A stretch of 5,701 bases of DNA from Methanobacteriota archaeon (GTDB lineage: Archaea; Thermoplasmatota; Poseidoniia; Poseidoniales; Poseidoniaceae). The notes beneath the pieces were generated by a model, which was given only the letters and a program-made list of their open reading frames with translations, made no database searches and was not told the origin of the DNA. Made by a program: the position numbers and the translations under genes. Below, in pieces: positions 4,248-5,701 of this stretch. Numbering within the stretch: position 1 is the first letter of the stretch; every line of letters starts with the position of its first letter. The stretch lies in assembly GCA_002727515.1 (NCBI GenBank), contig PBXF01000012.1, positions 5,751 to 11,451 on the forward strand, read 5' to 3'.

Positions 4248-5701
4248 ATGGCGTCTGAAGTTGATGATTCAATTTTGGAACCAACGCCAGATGAACCAGT
4301 TGAAGCGAAGCCTGTAGACAAAGTAAGTAAAGAACTTGCAAATATCAGGAAAAGAAGGAATACTGACTCAAAAACAAGATTCCCTTCAGCCATCGAAGAT
4401 TGGACACTACTAGCAGGTATTGGCTATGGTGCAATCTATGCATTACTCATTTTCGGCATGTCAGCTGGAGTATTTGGAGAATCTACAAGTCTCGACCACT
4501 GGGCGAGTGGCACTTTCCTTGATAGTGGAGACCAATGTGAGGAATTGAAAGATACTCCTTGGATTCACGTTTATCCAGATAATGATATCGAGAAACTGAA
4601 AATAGCAGGAAAGAATTTGGACGAAGGAATGGTTGTTGTAAATTGGACAATAACTGAAAAGGGTTCAACTGAATTCATCGAACAAGATGAGGTTCTTGAT
4701 AACAATAAAGCAAGAGTGGACTTTGAAAAATGGTCAACTGGTGAATATGAAATTAAGATTTTAGTTCAAATTTATGAGCTGGAAACTGACTTAGAAGAAA
4801 GAAATGATACTCTGCTAATCAACGGAACGAACACAATTTCTAAGACATTTGATTTTGAAATCACTACTTCTGATAATGCTCTTGCATTCTTACCGTTTGT
4901 AGAGTCTGATGTCAAAAGAGAAGGACAACTTCTAGACCAAGGGCCTAGGTCTTGTTGGAGTGTTACCGATCTAGGAAATTGGGGATTTGTCCTAATGGGG
5001 GCTGAATTAGGCGGAGGTAGAGAGACTGCAATGCTAACCGGCGGTGCTGCTGGAATTCCTGCTTGGTGGATGGCTTTTGTATCACTATCTTTGTCTGTAA
5101 TTTCCTTATTCTTGGCATATCCAGTTATGTACAAACTTTACCACCAAGAAACTGACGACATGCTCTCTAGAACACATATCAAGAAAGTGGTAGTAGACGT
5201 CCTCAGAAATAACGAAAATCGATTGAAGATAAACATTGATTGGGACTTGTATAAGATAGAAGTTCGTGATTTATCTATCGATATTATGGTTCCTTATTCC
5301 AACACTGATGGAACGTTTTCAGACATCAATGATGTAAGGTCTGAAATTCTAAAGGATATATTGGATGAATTCGCTTTATTCAGAGTTTACAAACCTGTAC
5401 AACTAACTGTGAGATCAATTGGAGAAAACCAAGCAATTGATTTCGAAACAGGTGTTGGTGTTGGCAGTGGCATGGTTAATGAAGAAGAATCTGAAGAACA
5501 AGATTATACTGCCTTCTTTAGAGATTTACATTTACTATCTAAGGTCGAAGATGATGTAAGAGAATCTGTAAAAGGATATTTCAGAGCAAATCCAGAATTA
5601 ATACTCCAAATGGCTACTGTCACAAGTGAAGATTCGATTATATTCGTTAGAGTAGCCTACAAACCTAATCAGAGATTTGCTTTCTTTAGATTCAAAGACT
5701 C
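4248..5701 (+). CDS. Two-helix membrane protein of unknown function (3' truncated)
   Basis: The frame is open from ATG 4248 to the window edge (484 codons, no stop), so the C-terminus is missing. I do not recognise the family. Visible order: an acidic, proline-containing N-terminal stretch (1-30), a basic patch at 33-44 (IRKRRN...KTR), a first membrane helix at about 53-75, an extracytoplasmic domain of some 190 residues, a second helix at about 272-294 (WWMAFVSLSLSVISLFLAY), and a cytoplasmic part from 295 on. The basic patch before helix 1 places the N-terminus inside. The outer domain has a beta-rich look, two cysteines (97 and 236) that could form a disulfide, and NxS/T sequons at 132, 186 and 192, suitable for archaeal N-glycosylation. 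The cytoplasmic part has an acidic linker (EEESEEQD, 412-419) between two mixed alpha/beta stretches. An in-frame TAG at 4209 limits the start; TTG 4224 is a weaker alternative. Confidence 0.8.
   Translation, partial: MASEVDDSILEPTPDEPVEAKPVDKVSKELANIRKRRNTDSKTRFPSAIEDWTLLAGIGYGAIYALLIFGMSAGVFGESTSLDHWASGTFLDSGDQCEELKDTPWIHVYPDNDIEKLKIAGKNLDEGMVVVNWTITEKGSTEFIEQDEVLDNNKARVDFEKWSTGEYEIKILVQIYELETDLEERNDTLLINGTNTISKTFDFEITTSDNALAFLPFVESDVKREGQLLDQGPRSCWSVTDLGNWGFVLMGAELGGGRETAMLTGGAAGIPAWWMAFVSLSLSVISLFLAYPVMYKLYHQETDDMLSRTHIKKVVVDVLRNNENRLKINIDWDLYKIEVRDLSIDIMVPYSNTDGTFSDINDVRSEILKDILDEFALFRVYKPVQLTVRSIGENQAIDFETGVGVGSGMVNEEESEEQDYTAFFRDLHLLSKVEDDVRESVKGYFRANPELILQMATVTSEDSIIFVRVAYKPNQRFAFFRFKD

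Noticed and set aside
4483..5134. Minus-strand frames of 61 and 120 codons
   Set aside because: They lie opposite a continuous 484-codon frame with membrane helices and sensible composition, and show no family features.

Overview
The window is AT-rich (by eye about 40% GC, not counted) and gene-dense. It reads as a piece of a marine-type archaeal genome, possibly near Marine Group II/Poseidoniales. The best lineage clue is the tRNA-Phe at 4075-4150: its anticodon loop CTGAAGA has G at position 37, the base archaea and eukaryotes modify to wyosine-type nucleosides, where most bacteria have A. Several protein genes (thiolase, RNase PH, the Znu-type transporter) look bacterial in type, so the archaeal assignment is an inference, about 0.6 likely.

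Layout. Positions 1-1975 (+) hold a metal-uptake ABC operon: the last 20 codons of a ZnuA/TroA-like binding protein, a 33-residue single-helix membrane ORF with a strong ribosome binding site, a ZnuC-like ATPase and a ZnuB-like permease. Binding protein, ATPase and permease form a high-affinity importer for Zn(II) or Mn(II); the mini-protein between them could be an undescribed accessory subunit. A dyad (230-243) lies just before the ATPase gene. The permease gene ends five bases from the end of a convergent thiolase gene (1981-3126, minus strand).

Across a 77-base divergent spacer the plus strand carries a bacterial-type RNase PH gene (3204-4028), then, 46 bases later, the tRNA-Phe gene with an encoded CCA end. 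RNase PH trims tRNA 3' ends by phosphorolysis, so enzyme and a possible substrate are neighbours. An 8-base perfect inverted repeat brackets the tRNA. A short hairpin with a T tract follows. From 4248 to the window edge runs an open reading frame for a two-helix membrane protein of unknown function with an extracytoplasmic domain and a cytoplasmic C-terminal domain; it is cut by the edge.

No CRISPR array, transposase, prophage gene or rRNA was seen. The most interesting points are the unannotated mini-membrane protein in the metal operon, the bacterial-type RNase PH with a 34-residue insertion beside a tRNA gene, and the repeat around that tRNA.
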